Made by a program: the position numbers and the translations under genes
Source: Actinomycetota bacterium
GTDB taxonomy: Bacteria; Actinomycetota; Actinomycetes; S36-B12; FW305-bin1
NCBI GenBank assembly: GCA_004297305.1
Contig: SCTR01000006.1
Coordinates: forward strand, 256,129 to 320,128
Length of the DNA stretch: 64,000 nucleotides
Direction of reading: 5' to 3'
Part shown: positions 60,677 through 64,000 of the stretch, piece after piece
How positions within the stretch are numbered: position 1 is the stretch's first letter
Layout: each line of letters begins with the position of its first letter
Notes under the pieces: generated by a model
Database searches by the model: none
Told to the model about the DNA's origin: nothing
What the model saw: only the letters and a program-made list of their open reading frames with translations

Positions 60677-62176
60677 GTGGACGACCTGTCGGGCCCCGAG
60701 CGCGACGAACCACTCGACGATCCGTTCGTGACCCCCGGCCTGCGGGCGGTGCGCCGGGTCGAGTACGCCGCGGCGCTGGCCGCCCAGGGCCGGCACGCCG
60801 AGGCGCTGACGGCGTACGACGACGCGCTGCGGTACGTCGAGCTGGTCCGCGCCGGCGGCGGCCACGACGAGCGCCGCTGGATCCGGATGACCTCAGCCGC
60901 GGCACCGCCGCCGGAGCTCGGCGATGTCGACCTGGGCGCGCTGCAGGCCCGGATCGAACTGTCCCGCGCAGACTCGCTGCTGCGGCTGGGCCGACCGGAG
61001 GAGGCCGCGGCGGCGGCCGCCCGCGCCGAACCCCTCGTCGCCGGCTTCGGCCGCCGCGGGCTGCGCAAGGAGTTGCGGCGGGTCCAGCAGGAACTGGCCG
61101 CTGCCGCCGGCGATCCGGTCGCCCGGCTGCAGCAGCTCGACGAGCGGCTGCGCGGCCGCGGCTTGGACCGGCACGAAGCGCTGGTCCTGCGACTCGAGCG
61201 CGCCGACCTCTACCTGGAGGCGGGCCGTACCGACGACGCACTGCGGGAGGCGTTGCTCGTCGTCCGCGACGGCAAGGAAGACACCGACGCCTACGTGGTG
61301 GCGTCGGCCCGGCAGCTGACCGGATTGGCGTTGGACCGGGCCGGTCGGCCCGCCGAGGCGCTGCCGAGCCTGCTGGCGGCGTACGGCGACCTGCACCGGC
61401 TCGGCTACCACCACGACGTGCTGGCGATGGCCTCGCCGCTGTCGTGGCGGCTGTCCGAGGCGGGGCGCCACGACGAGGCGGTGGTCGTCCTCGACGGCGC
61501 GCTGCACAGCGCACGCGCGCTCGCCGATCGCCGCAGTGAGGCAGCGCTCGGTGCCGCCCGAGCGGCGACCCTCGACCGGGCCGGCGACGCGACCGCTGCG
61601 GCACAAGGCTTCCGGGCTGCGCTGGAGCTGGCCGAGCGCGCCGGTGACCCGGTGCTGACCGCCGACGTCGGGCACGGTCTGGCGGTGGTCCTCGCGACGA
61701 GGTTCAGCGACGACCCGGCCGAGGTCGTGGAAGCCCTGTCGGTGCTGGACCGCGCCAAGAACACCTACCGCGAGCAGGGTCTCGGCGGCCGGGTCGCCGG
61801 CTGCGAGCACGAGGCGGCTGCCCTGTTGGGGCGCAAGGGTTCCTACCCCGCGGCGGCGGCGCGGTACGAGGCCGCGCAAGCGGCGTACCTCGGGGTCGAG
61901 GAAGCCGACCGCGACGCGGGCGCGTGGCCGGACGAACTTGCCGACGTCCAGCGCAACCTGGCCGCGCTGCGCGCCGGAGGGCTACGTCCGGCGCCGGCGA
62001 CGGATGACGCGGCGGCGGAAATCCTTGGTACCAGCGCTATCGAGGTGACCACCGCGGCCTCCGATCGGAACGGGGAGGCCGCTGCGAGCAGCGCGACCGT
62101 GACAGGCGTGGCAGCCGCCACCCTGGAGGGGTTGTTCGCCAGCGGCGGGCACACCATGCGGCACAACGGAACATGA
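60677..62176 (+). CDS. TPR-like helical repeat protein
   Basis: 499 residues from GTG 60677. At least ten helix-turn-helix pairs with Ala/Leu-rich TPR-like pattern (AALAAQGRHAEALTAYDDAL, LRLERADLYLEAGRTDDALR and others), no signal peptide and a Thr/Ala-rich tail. It should be a protein-interaction scaffold; the partner is unknown. The stop overlaps the sua5 ATG (ATGA). It is divergent from the htrA-like gene. Confidence 0.8.
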   Translation: MDDLSGPERDEPLDDPFVTPGLRAVRRVEYAAALAAQGRHAEALTAYDDALRYVELVRAGGGHDERRWIRMTSAAAPPPELGDVDLGALQARIELSRADSLLRLGRPEEAAAAAARAEPLVAGFGRRGLRKELRRVQQELAAAAGDPVARLQQLDERLRGRGLDRHEALVLRLERADLYLEAGRTDDALREALLVVRDGKEDTDAYVVASARQLTGLALDRAGRPAEALPSLLAAYGDLHRLGYHHDVLAMASPLSWRLSEAGRHDEAVVVLDGALHSARALADRRSEAALGAARAATLDRAGDATAAAQGFRAALELAERAGDPVLTADVGHGLAVVLATRFSDDPAEVVEALSVLDRAKNTYREQGLGGRVAGCEHEAAALLGRKGSYPAAAARYEAAQAAYLGVEEADRDAGAWPDELADVQRNLAALRAGGLRPAPATDDAAAEILGTSAIEVTTAASDRNGEAAASSATVTGVAAATLEGLFASGGHTMRHNGT

Positions 62177-63162
62177 CGGTTCCCCGCACGGCCGATCCCG
62201 AGGCAGCAGCCAGAGTGCTGCGCGCCGGCGGACTGGTCGCCCTGCCCACCGAGACCGTGTACGGCTTGGCCGCCGATGCCGAGCAGCCCGCTGCGGTCGC
62301 CCGGATCTACGCGGTCAAGGGCCGGCCGGCCGGGCACCCGGTGATCGTTCACGTCGCCGCTGCCGACGCTGTCGATTCGTGGACCCGAGCGGTTCCCGGC
62401 TACGCCCGGAACCTCGTCGCCGCCTGCTGGCCGGGGCCGCTGACCGTCGTCCTGCCACGGTCAGCGCGGGCCACCGACGCGGTCACCGGCGGTCAGTCCA
62501 CCGTGGCGCTACGGATGCCCTCGCATCCGGTGACGCTGGCCACCCTGGCGGCGTTCGCCGGTGACAGCGACCGCGGCGTGGCCGCCCCGAGCGCCAACGT
62601 CTTCGGCACGGTCAGCCCGACCTCGGTGGACCACGTCCTGGCGAGCATCGGCGACCGCCTGGATCCCGGCCGGGACCTCGTGCTCGACGGCGGCGCGTGC
62701 GAGGTGGGCGTCGAATCAACGATCGTCGACTGCACCGGCCCGGCGCCTCGCCTGCTGCGCCCGGGCGCGGTCTCGGTCGAGACCGTCGAGGCGGTGACCG
62801 GCTTGGCGGTGACCGCCGCCGCGGGCGGCTCAGTTCGCGCGCCGGGCACCCTCGCGGCCCACTACGCACCGCGGGCGCGTGTCGTCGTCACGCCGACCAC
62901 GACAACCGAGCCGCAGGTCGCCGCGCAGACCGGCCCCGGATCCACCGGCCTGATCGCACCGGTGGGTGTCCCGACCCCTGGCGGGTTCGTCCGCCTCGCC
63001 GCCCCGACGGATGCCAGCGGCTACGCACGGATCCTGTACGCCGCGCTGCGTCGCGCCGACCTCCTCGGGCTGCAGGTCATCGTCGCCGTACCCCCGTCCG
63101 GACCCGGGATCGCCGCGGCCGTCCGGGACCGGCTCGACCGTGCCGCCGCGGCCGGAGGTTAG
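62173..63162 (+). CDS. sua5: L-threonylcarbamoyladenylate synthase (Sua5 type)
   Basis: 329 residues: the YrdC/TsaC domain (GGLVALPTETVYGLAADA, KGRPAGHPV, APSANVFGTVSPT) and a C-terminal Sua5 domain joined by GTLAAHYAPRA. It makes the threonylcarbamoyl-AMP used for t6A in ANN-decoding tRNAs. The ATG overlaps the upstream stop (ATGA). Confidence 0.94.
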   Translation: MTVPRTADPEAAARVLRAGGLVALPTETVYGLAADAEQPAAVARIYAVKGRPAGHPVIVHVAAADAVDSWTRAVPGYARNLVAACWPGPLTVVLPRSARATDAVTGGQSTVALRMPSHPVTLATLAAFAGDSDRGVAAPSANVFGTVSPTSVDHVLASIGDRLDPGRDLVLDGGACEVGVESTIVDCTGPAPRLLRPGAVSVETVEAVTGLAVTAAAGGSVRAPGTLAAHYAPRARVVVTPTTTTEPQVAAQTGPGSTGLIAPVGVPTPGGFVRLAAPTDASGYARILYAALRRADLLGLQVIVAVPPSGPGIAAAVRDRLDRAAAAGG

Positions 63163-63262
63163 CCCGGCACGGGTTCAGTGGTCGGCGCGCCCGGCGTACG
63201 CCTCGGATGCGCTTGGCCACACGACCCGGCGTCGCCACGGCGCGGGCACCCTGTCGGTGGGA

Positions 63263-63613
63263 TCAGCCGTAGCCGAGGTCGTGCAGCCGGTCGTCGTCAA
63301 TGCCGAAGTGGTGGGCGAGCTCGTGCACCACGGTGATCCGGACCTCGGCGACGACGCGCTCCGGGGTGTCGCAGATCGCCAGGATCGGGCGGCGGAAGAT
63401 CGTGACCCGGTCCGGCAGGGTCCCGGCGTAGCTGCCGTCACGTTCGGTCAGCGGGACTCCCTCGTACAGGCCGAGCAACTGTCGATCATGAGCAGGAGCA
63501 TCGTCCTCGACCACCACGACGAGGTTGTCCACGAGCGCCGCCAGGGCTGCCGGGACCTCGTCGAGGGCCTGCGCGACGAGGTCTTCGAAGGCGGCCGCAT
63601 CCAACTCGAGCAC
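63263..63613 (-). CDS. Small zincin-like metallopeptidase family protein
   Basis: 116 residues from GTG 63613, ending in VVHELAHHFGIDDDRLHDLGY, the HExxHxxG...D signature of the PF06262-type zincins. No signal peptide. These proteins are widespread in actinobacteria; the substrate is unknown. The start is uncertain; a longer frame runs upstream but overlaps tRNA antisense sequence. Confidence 0.85.
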   Translation of the reverse strand: MLELDAAAFEDLVAQALDEVPAALAALVDNLVVVVEDDAPAHDRQLLGLYEGVPLTERDGSYAGTLPDRVTIFRRPILAICDTPERVVAEVRITVVHELAHHFGIDDDRLHDLGYG

Positions 63614-63764
63614 TACGACATCCTGCCTCTCCGGCGCCGCGGGACCGCGTGTCCGAGGCAGGAAGGGGACCCCGGTGCTGCTTTGGTGATCGCCGATGTG
63701 CTCCCCTATGCTGTGGCGGCACCCGACGACGATGGTCGGCGGGGGCCCGGTGTGACGACCACAG

Positions 63765-63837
63765 GCCCCCATCGTCTAGCGGCCCAGGACACCGCCCTTT
63801 CAAGGCGGCAGCGCGGGTTCGAATCCCGTTGGGGGTA
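63765..63837 (+). tRNA. tRNA-Glu (anticodon TTC)
   Basis: 73-nt cloverleaf. The acceptor GCCCCCA pairs with TGGGGGT (one G-U), the anticodon loop CTTTCAA gives TTC, and the T-arm is GTTCGAATC. CCA not encoded. Confidence 0.96.
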
Positions 63838-63854
63838 CGCCTCAGCAGCACCGA

Positions 63855-63928
63855 GGCCCCGTAGCGCAGTTGGTTAGCGCGCCGCCCTGTCACGGCGGAG
63901 GTCGCGGGTTCGAGTCCCGTCGGGGTCG
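63855..63928 (+). tRNA. tRNA-Asp (anticodon GTC)
   Basis: 74-nt cloverleaf. The acceptor GGCCCCG pairs with CGGGGTC (one G-U), the anticodon loop CTGTCAC gives GTC, and the T-arm is GTTCGAGTC. It lies 17 nt after tRNA-Glu, probably one transcript. Confidence 0.96.
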
Positions 63929-63934
63929 CTCTAC

Positions 63935-63959
63935 CGGGTCCGCACGATGTGCGGACCCG
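63935..63959 (+). terminator. Terminator after the tRNA-Glu/tRNA-Asp pair
   Basis: A perfect 11-bp stem (63935-63945 with 63949-63959) and a 3-nt loop, 7 nt past tRNA-Asp. Nothing else is recognised from 63960 to 64000. Confidence 0.75.
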
Positions 63960-64000
63960 CGCCATGTCCGACGTACCAGCGTTGCGCGCCTTGTCGGCCG

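Noticed and set aside
63486-63965. 159-residue minus-strand ORF containing TGLEPATSAVTGRRANQLRYG
   Set aside because: It reads through the antisense of tRNA-Asp and tRNA-Glu; no ribosome site or family match.

Overview
The window is very GC-rich (third codon positions almost always G or C), uses GTG starts freely, and packs genes with 4-base ATGA/GTGA overlaps. Its housekeeping half follows the gene order of the Mycobacterium tuberculosis radA-to-ppa region (as recalled, not searched): radA, disA, a membrane-anchored protein, mutY, clpC, lsr2, lysS, coaX, panD/panC, a DUF2520-type protein, DUF3180, folK/folB/folP/folE, ftsH, hpt, tilS, a zinc metallopeptidase, dacB and ppa. With Lsr2, ClpC carrying a ClgR-type operator, DisA and a complete mycofactocin locus, this points to a high-GC actinobacterium. 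The species cannot be named from this evidence.

Layout. 1-7 kb: truncated CtpE-like P-type ATPase, Ppx/GppA phosphatase, a cysteine-rich protein, RadA, DisA, a secreted anchored protein, MutY. 7-17 kb: ClpC, Lsr2, PEP carboxylase, a cell-wall amidase, ArgA-type acetyltransferase, LysS. 17-23 kb: cofactor operon (DUF2520-panC-panD-nadB-nadC-coaX) for pantothenate/CoA and NAD. 23-36 kb: folate operon behind ftsH, then hpt, tilS, zinc peptidase and dacB, followed by ppa and dcd. 36-37 kb: an FKBP-type lipoprotein.

37-52 kb is an accessory redox/catabolic block. One operon encodes a substrate-binding lipoprotein, a single polypeptide fusing two Liv-type permeases to an ATPase, LivF, an aldehyde dehydrogenase and a mycofactocin-type short-chain dehydrogenase. 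Beside it lies the mycofactocin locus: mftR, then mftA-mftB-mftC-mftE-SDR-mftF on the minus strand, with mftD divergent. mftG is not in the window. The simplest reading is import of a substrate, oxidation of an alcohol to an aldehyde by a mycofactocin-dependent SDR, oxidation to the acid by the ALDH, and mycofactocin as electron carrier.

51.7-53 kb is a mini-island of about 1.1 kb at the 3' end of a tRNA-Gly gene, bounded by a 19/20 direct repeat. It carries an Abi-like/HEPN-type gene and a divergent promoter-hairpin unit that looks like a small RNA of about 54 nt. No integrase is present. 53-64 kb: a lipoprotein, a divergent aldo/keto reductase and cytochrome P450, a CoA-binding protein, an M20 amidohydrolase overlapping a YbdK-type ligase, an HtrA protease, a TPR-like protein, Sua5, a small zincin, and tRNA-Glu plus tRNA-Asp closed by a terminator.

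Two recurring features are notable. At least ten genes have a TAnnnT box ending 6-8 nt before the start codon, the arrangement expected of leaderless transcripts. Several genes end in short tandem repeats (17-21 nt) phased so that the stop codon itself is repeated; dacB has five TGAs at an exact 17-nt period.
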